From Byssochlamys sp. IMV 00236 (taxonomy: Eukaryota > Ascomycota > Eurotiomycetes > Eurotiales > Thermoascaceae): a stretch of 64,000 bases of DNA. The notes below the pieces were generated by a model that searched no databases, was not told the origin of the DNA, and worked only from the letters and a program-made list of their open reading frames with translations. Positions 12,421 through 23,784 of the stretch are shown one piece after another (positions within the stretch are counted from its first letter, which is position 1; each line of letters opens with the position of its first letter). Position numbers and translations under genes: made by a program. The stretch lies in contig MSJH02000810.1 in assembly GCA_001931875.2 (NCBI GenBank), positions 1-64,000 of the forward strand. The letters run 5' to 3'.

Positions 12421-14044
12421 TTAAAATTTAAGCTAACTCTTAGTATAACTATACTAGTTCTTATAATATAGTAATTAAAACTAATAAGCTATAAATAAAA
12501 ACTATTTATAATAGTATAAGAATAATAATTAAAGTCTTTCTTTTTTAATATAGCCTTAAGCTATAGCTTATATAAGTATTAAAATAAAGTAACTTATAAA
12601 TATTATAAAAAGAAATTATAAGTAATTAAATAACTACAATATACTTAAATTAAAAATATATAATATAATAACTCTAGATTAAACCCTAGATTTAATTAAT
12701 TTTTTTAATAAGTATAATAATTACTATTATTAAAATAGCTATTAAAGTAAATATAATAACTTTTAATATATAAACTATAGTAAAAATAATTATAATACTT
12801 ATATTAACTATATTATATTATTAATTACTCTTATATTTAAATATTAACTATATTAAGTAATTTATATTTAAATATTAACTATATTAAGTAATTTTTTAAT
12901 AAAATAATAAGCTCTATAATTATTTATATAATATTAATTACTATTAAAAATTAATTATATATTCTTTTATTATTAAAGTCTTTAATATTATATTAAATAT
13001 TATAATATTTAATATTATAAGTATAGTTATAATAATACTATAATAAATAATACTATAACTTATTATTATTAAGTCTTTAATTAAGTAAATACTTTTTAAA
13101 TATATTTTTTATAAATAATATTATTATAGTATTAATATAAGAGATAAAAGAATTTTAAAAAAAGCTACTTTAAGGTATTTTAAGAGAATAATTAATTTAC
13201 TTACTAATATTTATTTAATCTAGAAAAATAAAGTTTAAACTCTTTTAGATTATATAAGAAACTATATAACCTTATAGAAGATATTTTTAATATATAGCTT
13301 AATTTAAATTTAAACTCTTTAAGCTATATTTTATTTATTAAGCTTACTTATAATAGCTTATTTTAATTTAAATTAACTAGATAAAGATTCTATAGTTAAT
13401 CTTAGTATTAATTATTTTATCTTATTTATTTTAACTTACTTCTTAAGCTTATATCTTAATATTATATAGCTTTTATCTAGAAATTAATACTATTAATAAT
13501 ATTTATCTTAATTTCTCTATTCTTACTAATTATTTTAAATAAGTTTATTAAATATATTACTATTAGCTATAGGCTAAAATAATATAAATATTATTACTTA
13601 ATATATAAATATATAAATAAAGCTAAGATTATTATAAATAAAATAAACTATTAAATTAAAATATATTTTTAAGAGCTTTAATAAGAATTTACTATTATTT
13701 AATAGAGACTTAAATAAAAAATTATTAAATATAAAGCTATTTAATAATATTAAAAGACTTAGCTTTAAAAAAAGAAATAATAGTATATTTAAACTATTTT
13801 AAAGAGAGATTAAGCTTATTATATAATTATACCTACTATAAATATATCTTTATTTATATTTAAACTTAAGCTTAATATTAAGAGACTTATAATTATTTTA
13901 ATAAAAATACTTAAAATATTTATTACTATATTTTCCTTTACTCTTAAATTTTTAAAATAATTTTTAAACTTTAATAAATTTAAATATAATTAAAAAGATT
14001 TTTAGCATTTTATAGCTTAAATTTAAAAAAAAGATAATAATTAA
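12421..14044. other. RIP-degraded sequence, not assigned
   Basis: AT-rich filler between the partial copia fragment and copia copy B. It holds one short tandem duplication (12831-12892). Nothing else could be recognised. Confidence 0.55.
12831..12892. repeat. Two-copy 31-bp tandem repeat
   Basis: The unit starting TTATATTTAAATATTAACTA occurs at 12831-12861 and again at 12862-12892 without a difference. Part of it (ATATTAACTATATTA) also occurs once just upstream near 12800. A perfect repeat inside decayed DNA suggests a duplication younger than the mutation. Confidence 0.85.
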
Positions 14045-14049
14045 TTAAG

Positions 14050-14322
14050 AGTTAAAAAGAATAGGTTTAAATAAAATTCCCTAAACTATTTAACTAACTT
14101 AAAGGGTTAATAATACTTAGAGAAAAAGAGTATTAGTGTATATAGTAGATATAAAATATATATATATATTTTTAATTAAGGCAATAGATTTTAAATAAAG
14201 CTTAAGAAATAATTTTTTTAAGCTACTTAATTTTATTAAAATAAAATTATTTTTAAAGATTTCTTTAAAATAAAATCTTTATTATATTAAAACTTATTAG
14301 TCTTAACTATTATTTTATAATA
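14050..14322 (-). repeat. 3' LTR of copia copy B
   Basis: Read on the minus strand it starts TATTATAAAATAATAGTTA and ends TTTTTAACT. It is the counterpart of 9684-9959 and lies next to the element's RNase H end. Confidence 0.87.
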
Positions 14323-17300
14323 CTCTTTCTTAGTCTAGACTTATTAGATTAGTTAATTTTAATTAATTTAAGAATTTTAAGAAATTTACCTTTAATAATA
14401 GTTTAATAAAACTATTTACTATTATATTCTATATTTTAATAAACTTAATATTAATCTTATTTCTTTAATATAAGTTATATATATAATAGTATATAATATT
14501 AATATATTTTAACCTTTTATAAATATAGATATCTTTAATTAATAATAGTAATACTTAATTATTCTTATAGACTTTAACTAAAAAATTAATAATAAAAGCT
14601 TATTTTTCTCTTATTATTAGCTTAAATTTATTTAGATTAATATAATATCTATATCTTATATCTCTTAAAAAAAGAGCTAATTATTAAGATTATTTTATAA
14701 TTTAATATATAGCTATATATTTAGCTTCTATAGTTAAAGTTATAATAGATTTTTATTTTTTATTTAATTAGCTTATTAAGCTATTAGCTAAAATAAAAAT
14801 ATTCTCTAAGATTAATATTTAATTAATCTTATTTATTATATAATCTAAGTTTAAATATTTAATAAATTATTAGTCTTAGTTTATATTAAACTTAAGATTA
14901 AGATATATAATTAATTATAAGTATTTTATAAGAGATTTTAATATTTTAAAATATTTTTTAAATAGATTTAATAGATATTAGCTTAATTTATTTATTATAA
15001 ATATAATATCTAGTTTTATTAAAATTATTAAGTAAATTAAGCTATTAATAATTTTTTAATACTTTTTTTAATTTATTTTTTTATTTTAAGAGTTAAATAA
15101 TTTTAAAGAGTTATATTTATTTAATAAGATATTAACTAAATATACTTTTTTTTTACTTATTTTATATTATAATAAGAGTTCTTTAATATAATAAGATTAG
15201 TCTATTATTAATATTTAGTCTTTCTTATTTTAAATAATTTAAATATTAAAAATCTTTTTTATTTCTTTTAAGTTCTTTATTTTATATATTAATTTAAACT
15301 TTTATTTAAACTAATAGATATTCTCTATTTACTTTATACTAATTAAAATATTATTAATATATATTAAGAATAAGATCTCTTTCTCTAAATATTATAATAA
15401 ATATAGATTAATATTAATCTATATAAAATCTATTTTTTAAAGTATTTTTATATAAGTTTAATTTTAATCTCTTATAGCTTATTTTAAATTATATAGAGAT
15501 TAAAGAACTTTTAATATTATTTTTAATAATATATTTATTTTTAATAAAAGTATTATATAAATTTTCTCTTTTAATATTAATTCTATAAAGATATTATTAA
15601 TATCTATAATATAATATTTATAATTTTCTATTATAATAATAGCTAAAAATACTTATAATATATTATATTATAAGATAAAAGTAAAGGTATACTTAAAATT
15701 AATACTATATTTTTAAATAAATCCTTAAATAATAAAGTATATCTTAAGCTTTTAAAGGGAATTATTTAAATTATACTTTATAGCTAATATTTAATAGCTA
15801 ATTATAATATTAGCTTTTAATAATAATATAATTACTTTAAAAGTTTTATTTACTTAAAATATATTTATTTTAGCTTTAAATATATTTTACTATAGTTTAC
15901 CTTAAATAAAGTTATTAATTATAGTATAATATAAGTTTAAGATTAAAATATATTTCTTTACTATATATATTATTATTATAGTATTTAATACTTATTCTAT
16001 ATATTTCTCTTAATTTATATTAATATCTAGAGGTAAGAGATTTAATATAAGTATTACTTAATATAACTTCTTAATATTTTATTTATTATTTAATAACTTA
16101 ATTTTCTTCTTTTTATATTTTATTATATAGAGGATTTTTATATAAGATATAATTTACTTACTTAGTAAAAATAAGGGGTTTATTTATAAATTTTTATAAT
16201 TATTTAAATTATTAAAGTAAGAATAATTAAATATTTTCTTTTATTCTATAATTTTATTATAATAAAATATTTTAATTTCTTTTTAATAAAAAACTTTTTT
16301 TAAAAAAAATATTTTAATTTTTTTTTAATAAAAAGCTTCTTTTTCTTTTAAAAAAAAAACTAGAACTTTCTTATAATTCTTTTCTTAATTATTAATATTA
16401 TTTTTCTTTTTATTTAAGAGTATATATATACTTAAGATAATAAGCTAAATTATTAGTTAATCTCTTAAATTCTTTATTAATATTATATTTAGTAATAATC
16501 TTTAAAAAATCTTAAGGTTTAAATCTTCTTTTAATTTATTTTTAAAGAATTTAGTTTAATAAATCTTAATAGTCTTTTTTATATTTAAAGCTTAAACTTT
16601 CTATTATTTATTTATTCTTTTAATATATTTTATAAAAATATAGATTTTATTTTAATTTATTAATTTATTTCTTTATATATCTTATAGTAGAGATTTTAAA
16701 TTTATATATAATATTACTTAATATCTTTATATTCTTAAGTAATTAATTAATAGCTTAACTCTAGTAAAGGCTTTTTTTAAAGATATTTAAACCTTATTAA
16801 CTATTAGTTTATTTAATACTTTATTTCTAATATATATATTAGTTTAAACTATCTTTATCTATAATTTAATTAAAAGGTTTAAATCTTTAAGTATAGCTTT
16901 TATTTCTTTTTTAATAGTTTAATATATTTATTCTATAGCTTTATTCTATATTAATATATATAGAACTATTAATTTATAATAGATATTAAACTATTTCCTT
17001 TAAGTTTTAAAAAAATTCTTAAGTTTTAATATATTATTTAATTATATACTAAGAATTTAAAGACTTATTATTATTTTAATCTTCCTTTTCTATTTATTTA
17101 AAATAAGGGCAATATTAGATTTAGCTTTTATTAGAAATATCTATATTTTTCTTAAGAAATTATTTATAATATTAATTATTAAAAAGTAAATATATTTATT
17201 CTTAAACTTTAATATTTAATTATATATATTTATATAAATAAGTTTAAAGATATTAGCCTTTTATATATTAATAGTCTCTCTCTTATTTTTAATATTAGCT

Positions 17301-19070
17301 ATAATATATATTATATATTAATAGTCTATTACTACTTTAATAGGCTTCTTTAATATAGTTAAGTTATATAAATAATAAGTTTTTAACCTTTTTAAGTTTA
17401 AAATAATTAATTCTTCTATATTATAATTAATACTTCTTTTAAATTTTATTTTAATAAAATCTTTTTTTTAAATCTATAATTATAATATTAAGAATATCTT
17501 TAATAAAGAGTAATATAATAAATATATATTATAACTTAAATATTTAGTCTAAAAAGACTCTTTTAATAATATAAATTCTATATTTAATAATATCTTAAAT
17601 TATAACCTTATTTAACTTATTTAATATAAATATTATTTTTTTATTAAAGTACTTATATATATTTAATTATTAGCAGAATATTTTAATTAATAAAAGATTT
17701 ATCTTAAGGTTTAATATAAGTAATATATTTTTTAAGTTTAATACTTTTTTATTCTTATCTCTTAAAATAGTTATTTCTATATATTCTAAATATAGGGTTT
17801 CTTTACCTATATAAATATATCTTTATTAAATTTAAATTAATAGTTCTTTAAAATAATAGTTTTTATTAGTTATATATAAATTAATATTATTATTTATATA
17901 TTATTAAAATAGATTTTTATTAATAATATCTTTTAAAAGATAAGTAATCTTATATAAGATTTAATTATTAAAAGTAATTAAAGCTAAGGATTTTAATTAA
18001 AATTAGCTCTTTTTAATATTTAAGGTTTTTTTTATATTATATATTTTATATTTCTTATTTTTTAATCTCTTATTCTTTAAGAATTAAATCTCTTTATAGA
18101 TTTTATTAATTATCTCTATTATTATTTTATCTTAAATAATAAGATTATTAAATATTTATTTAAAAGATTTTTTTCTTTATCTTTAATTATTTCTTATATT
18201 TCTCTAAATAATAAATAAGAATAAGTAATCTTTAATATAATAATCTTCTTTATAAATATAATATTTAATAAGAGTTTACTTATTTTTTATTAAGAATATA
18301 GTAATTAGTTTTATTTAAAATTAAGTCTTTATTTCTTTTAAAATAGCTAGAATATTATTTATCTTTAAATTCTTATATATATTAATTATTATTTTAATTA
18401 TAATATACTCTTTAAATAATATTAAAAGTAATTATTATATTTTAGCCTTAAGCTTAATTAAAAAAGATATTATACTATTAAATATTATAATTCTCTTTTT
18501 TTTTATTATAATTAACTTTAAGCATTTATAATTATTTATTTAAAAATTATTTAAAAATATATAAATTATTAAATAAGCTAATACTTTTAGCTAAAAAAGG
18601 TTTCTATATATTTTATATATAAGGCTTTTTATAGCACTTTTATATTAGTAGAATTAATAAATTTATCTTAGTTATCTTTAGATAAATATTTAGTAATTTA
18701 ATACTATATAGCTATATTAGCTTTATTAAACTAATTATTATATAGCTTTTTAATAAACTTAATAGCTCTTTAATAATCTTTACTAATAAGCTATCTTTTT
18801 ATATAAATAAACTACTTCTTATAGTTTTTTTAAAAATATAAAAATAGGTTTTTTTTTATACTATTTATTAAAGATATAATAATAATAAGTTAATATTTTA
18901 ATCTTTAATAAGATTTAATTCTTATTAGATTTAATACTTAATATAACGCTAAAGTAATTTTATTATAAGTTCTCTTATATAAGAATAACTTATTACTATT
19001 AGTTTAAACTTAAATATTTAAAATAAAATAGTCTTTATTATATAGTTATTTCTCCTAAGTTATTATAAAT

Positions 19071-19084
19071 CTAGGCTTATAATT
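19071..19084 (-). other. Primer-binding site of copia copy B
   Basis: On the minus strand AATTATAAGCCTAG follows the 5' LTR. It equals the copy A site with two further G/A or C/T changes, and so also derives from a complement of the initiator tRNA-Met anticodon arm. Confidence 0.65.
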
Positions 19085-19357
19085 AATTAAAAAGAATAAG
19101 TTTAAATAAAATTCTCTAGACTATTTAATTAACTTAAAGAGCTAATAATATTTAAGTAAAAAGAGTATTAATATATATAGTAGATATAAAATATATATAT
19201 ATATTTTTAGTTAAGGTAATAGATTTTAAATAAAGCTTAAAAAATAATTTTTCTAAGCTACTTAATTTTACTAAAGTAAAATTATTCTTAAAGATTTTCT
19301 TAAAGTAAAATCTTTATTATACTAGAACTTACTAGTTCTAACTGCTATTTTATAATA
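19085..19357 (-). repeat. 5' LTR of copia copy B
   Basis: Read on the minus strand it starts TATTATAAAATAGCAGTTA and ends TTTTTAATT. It is followed by the same leader as copy A, including ATAACTTAGGAGAAATA. Confidence 0.87.
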
Positions 19358-19362
19358 TTAAG

Positions 19363-20789
19363 ATTAATTTTTAATTCTTTAAAGCTATATAGCTTATATA
19401 ATTAATTACTTAAAAAATATACTATATATTTAAATATTACCTTATATTAAGAATAAAACTTATATTTTTAATAACTATTAAAAGATCTTAAATATTTTAA
19501 AGTATATATTTAATAACTTTAATTATATAAATAATATATATAATAAATTATTTAACCTTTATTAAATTAATAAAAAATTTAAAATATTTTTTACTAAGTT
19601 TTAATACTTAGTATTAAAAGAAAAAATATTTAAAGAGATATTATTTACTAAATTATCTTATTTAAATAAGCTATTAATTAAAAACTTTAAGAAATATTAT
19701 TATATAATTAGCCTTTAAGTTATAAGTATTATTAATTTATTAAATTTTTATAAGACTTAAAAAACTATTATTATTAATATATTATAAACTAATCTTTTAT
19801 TATAAGAACTTATACTATTATTTTAAAATTTATTTAGCGCATTTAATCTTCTTTACTTATTTTAAGCTTTATCTTTATTATAAGAGTTAATAGTTAGCCT
19901 TAAAAAAACCTTATATAGAGAGATAAGTTAGCTTTAATATAATTATATAATCTTATAGATTTAAGTACTTTTAAATACTTAAATAAAAAAAATATAGCTT
20001 ATTATATTATAAGACTAATATTTATTTTTATTATAATTCTTTAAAATATTATATTAAAGACTACTTATACTTTAATAATTATTAGAAGATTTAAATTATA
20101 GCTATATATAAACTTTATCTTTAAATCTCTTAGGTAATTTAATTTCTAAACTTATATAGCTTATTACTTAGCTAATTATTAATAAAAAAATAAGCTTAAA
20201 TTAAATTATAGCTAAACTTAAGAACTATATATTATTTAAATCTTTACTATTACTATTTATAAAATTAACCTTAAGAAATATTTATAATAATTAAAATTAA
20301 TAATACTACTTATAATATTAAGAAAAAAAAGAGAAGATTTATCTATTAATTTATGCCTTATTTAATATTAAAGCTAAAGAATAAAGATTTATAAATTAAG
20401 AATAAGCTAAAGATTAAAAGTTAAAGCTTATTTCTTTAAAAAATCTAATTATTCTATATATATTTAATAAAAAAGAATTAGAGGATAAGAAGATTATATA
20501 CTATATTTAAATAAATATAAGAATTAAGAATTATTTTAAGAAAGATATTAAATTCTATATTATTTAATTAGTATATTATCTTATTATTTTAAGATTTCTC
20601 TAGCTAAAATATTATAATTTATATTTATAATTTATTATCTATAATATTATTTTTAATAGTAACTATTATTAAAAGAATTATAATATATTTTTAAAACTAA
20701 TTAAAATATTTACTCTATATAATATTCTTTTAAAAGCTTTATCTTAATACTTACTTTTAAGACTTAAAAGATTAAAAAAGAAAAATATA
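19363..20789. other. RIP-degraded sequence, possibly 5' part of the gypsy element
   Basis: Continuous with, and of the same texture as, the following reverse transcriptase remnant on the plus strand, so it may hold the gag-protease part of that element. No domain could be named with confidence. Confidence 0.5.
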
Positions 20790-22950
20790 GCCTTTATTTC
20801 TTTAGCTACTTATTCTGCCTATATTAAAAAAAATATTTAAATATTTATAATTACTCTAGAGAACTTAAATATTATTTTAAAGATTAAATAAGTTTAAAAA
20901 GAAGATTTTTTTTATTTATTACTTAAGAAGTTTAAAAATTATATTAATATCTTTTTTTCTAAAGAGGCTAAATATTTATTATTATATTATTTTTATAACT
21001 ATAATATTAAGCTATTAGAAGAAAAGTTACTTCTCTTTAAACTCTTATATATTATATTTTAAGATAAATTAAAAGTCTTAAAGAAATAAATTAAAAAAAT
21101 CTAAGAAAAAATTTATTTACTTAAGCTTTTTACTTATTATATTCTTAATTCTATTTATTAAAAAGCCTAGTAAAGAAATATAAATTTATATAGATTATTA
21201 AGCTTTAAATATAATAACTATTAAAGATTAATATTCTTTACTTTTAATAAAAGAGACTTTAAATAATTTAAAAGGAATAAAATATTTTATAAAGATTAAT
21301 ATTATTTCTATATTTAATAACTTTTATATTAAGAAAAGATAAAAATATTTAACTATCTTTTATATTTAATTTAGCTTATTTAAATTATTAATAATATTAT
21401 TTAAGTTAATTAAAGTATTTATAATATTTTAATAGTTTATTAATAATATTTTATAAAATTATCTTAATATCTTTTATACTATATACTTTAAATATATCTT
21501 AATATATAGTATAACTTATTTTAAATATATTTAATATATTTATATTATTTTATAGAAGCTATATAAAGTAAGCTTATATATAAAGATTTAAAAGTATAAG
21601 TTTATTATTCTTAAGACTAAGTTCTTAAATATTATTATTAGCTAAGACTATATTAAGATAAATTTAAATAAGATAAAAATAATTATTAAATAGAAGACTA
21701 TAACTTATATAATTAATATATAAGCTTTTATTAAATTTAATAACTTTTATTATTAGTTTATTTATAACTTTTTTAAGATAATTATATTACTTATAAATTT
21801 AACTTAAAAAGAAATTTCTTTTAATTAAATACTTATCTATTAATTTAGTTTTAAAGCCTTAAAAAAAGTATTTATTTAAGCCTTAATCTTAAAGCTATTT
21901 AATTAAACCTATAAGATTATAATTAAAACTAATTTATTTAATTATATATTAGCTAAAGTTATATCTTAATATAATAATAAAAAATCTTATATCTTATTAT
22001 ATTTTTTTTTAAAAAGCTTTTTATTATAAAGTATAATTATAAGATTTATAATAAAGAATTACTAGTAATTATTTATTACTTTAAAAAATAATATCTTAAG
22101 CTTAAAAGTATATTATTATTAATTAAAGTTATTATAAACTATTATAATTTAAAATACTTTATATTAATTAAGCTATTAAACTAATAATAAGCTTATTAAT
22201 TTAAGTTTTTATCTTAGTTTAACTTTTAAATTATATATTACTTTAAAAAGTAAGAAATAAAGCTTAATATCTTAATTAAGAAATTAAAAAATCTCTTTAA
22301 AAAAAGGAATAAATAGTTATAATATTAAAGTTAAATAGTCTTAAAGAAAGAGAATCTTAACCTATAGATTTAGAGATTCTTAAAATTAAAAGCTATTATT
22401 AAAAGTTAAGTAATAAAATATATTTATTTTATTAACTTAATAGCTTAAAAGATTAGAAATTTTATTAAACTTATAAAAATACTTACTTAATTTATCTTAA
22501 GAAATTAAATTATTTAGTTTAAAGAATTTATTTAATTTATCTTACTGCTTAATTAATCTATTAAAATTATTTAATCTATTAAAGAAATAATTTAGCTTAT
22601 TAAAAAAACTATTCTATTTATTAAAGAAATAGCTTTATTTATTAAATAAGATTAATTAAGTTTCTCTACTATACTTAATAAGCTAAAATATTTATTTAAT
22701 ATTAAAGACTTACTAGATATAGTTTATTTATTTAATAACTTAATATAATTTATTTTATAAGCCTTAAATTATAAAGCTAATTATTATCTTAAGATTACTT
22801 TAATTAATTATTAATAAAAAAAATATTTATATTATAAAGATTATTTATATATTCTTAATTATAATAAGCTAAGAGCTTACTTATTATAATAATATTATAA
22901 TAAATATATATTTAAATATTTTAAAAAATATAAGCTAAGTTTGAAGGTAA
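20790..22950 (+). mobile_element. Ty3/gypsy reverse transcriptase-RNase H remnant
   Basis: With TAA/TAG read through, plus-strand translation shows Ty3/gypsy reverse transcriptase landmarks in order. ALNIITIKD then YSLLLI and [13 protein letters not shown] (about 21205-21300) correspond to the conserved palm entry. YFKYILIYS (about 21480-21520) stands where YLDDILIYS is expected. Next come KTKFLNIIIS (about 21610), INLTKKE-like residues (about 21795) and RNase H residues near 22050-22100. It differs in sequence from the gypsy remnant at the left edge, so it is another family. The element ends somewhere before the composition border; no LTR was identified. Confidence 0.72.
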
Positions 22951-23417
22951 TAAAACTATAAGTTTTCTCTATAATATATAGTTTTATAAGCTTATACTCT
23001 AGTAAGAAGCTAAGAGTATAATAACTATAATACCTTTAGCTTAATATAAGAACTTTTCTATTAAGCTAATTATTTCTCTATAATTTTCCTATAATATTTA
23101 TTAGTTTAAACTATTATATTATAATACTAGTTATATTATATATTAACTCTTTTATTTAATAAAACTTAAATAATTTAATCTTATTATACTTTTACTTTAA
23201 TATAATTAATATTAAAATATAAACTTAGTTTTAAATTAAATATACTATTTAATTTATTATAATAAGAATTTACTATTAAAAATTCTTTAATTTATTATTT
23301 TATTATTATATAGTAATTATTTAAATAATTAAATAAATTAATATAAGAGAAAAAATAATTAGCTATAGTAATATAAATAATATTTAAATAGCTTTAGACT
23401 AAATTAAATTAGTAATT

Positions 23418-23784
23418 ACATCAGGGATAGGGGATAGAAAAATAGTATGGCGCAGTTCCTACGGATACTTACTCGTTTAAGCCACCGGCCGCGCCACACG
23501 GAGTTGGGAACCCGCGGGCCAAGTCGCGAACCTGAGCCTGCAGAGGTTGAACCCGCGACGAAGCAGAGAACATTAGCAGCTATTATTATTATTCTTGATG
23601 GTATATACTAAAGCTGTTCTCTACCGGGTCCAATCCCGGTTTCCTTGCGCCCTTTAATTCCTGATCCCCCGTTCCCACGTGTTACTGATCGCCCCGTCCT
23701 TTCATAAGTACCGAGTAGACCTTGTCTCTGAGATTCGTGAGTCGCGAGCGCGTTGCGATCTTTCGTTTGGAAGCTGGCAGGACC
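23418..23784 (+). promoter_or_regulatory. Isochore border and upstream region of the rsc4-like gene
   Basis: Within about 50 bases of 23,417 the sequence turns from nearly pure AT to GC-balanced DNA, with blocks such as CCACCGGCCGCGCC. The stretch therefore has to serve as the whole upstream region of the following gene. A palindromic CACGTG stands at 23676-23681. No TATA box was seen. Confidence 0.55.

Larger units (their letters stand above)
14050..19357 (-). mobile_element. Full-length Ty1/copia LTR retrotransposon (copy B), RIP-inactivated
   Basis: Same family as copy A but inverted. Its LTRs at 14050-14322 and 19085-19357 match those of copy A read on the minus strand. Target duplicates are CTTAA on the minus strand (TTAAG at 19358-19362 and at 14045-14049 of the plus strand). 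The minus strand carries the decayed reverse transcriptase core YINNILI (about 15343-15375), as in copy A. The sequence around the primer-binding site and the one before the 3' LTR also match copy A. All frames are interrupted. Ends are good to one or two bases. Confidence 0.88.
1..23417. other. AT-rich, RIP-mutated heterochromatic isochore
   Basis: The whole stretch is built almost entirely of A and T, with runs such as TATATAAT, and no open frame of 60 codons or more is seen on either strand. CpA and TpG dinucleotides are nearly missing, whereas TpA is everywhere. That is the expected result of C-to-T changes at CpA on both strands, i.e. RIP, known from ascomycetes. Recognisable residues are retrotransposon genes in which CAA/CAG codons have become TAA/TAG. 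Composition becomes normal within a few tens of bases near 23,417. No telomere repeat is seen, so subtelomeric, centromeric or interstitial location cannot be decided. Confidence 0.93.

Noticed and set aside
1..23417. Mitochondrial or plastid DNA as the source of the AT-rich block
   Set aside because: Its content is decayed LTR retrotransposons with RIP dinucleotide bias, and it passes directly into nuclear genes with spliceosomal introns.
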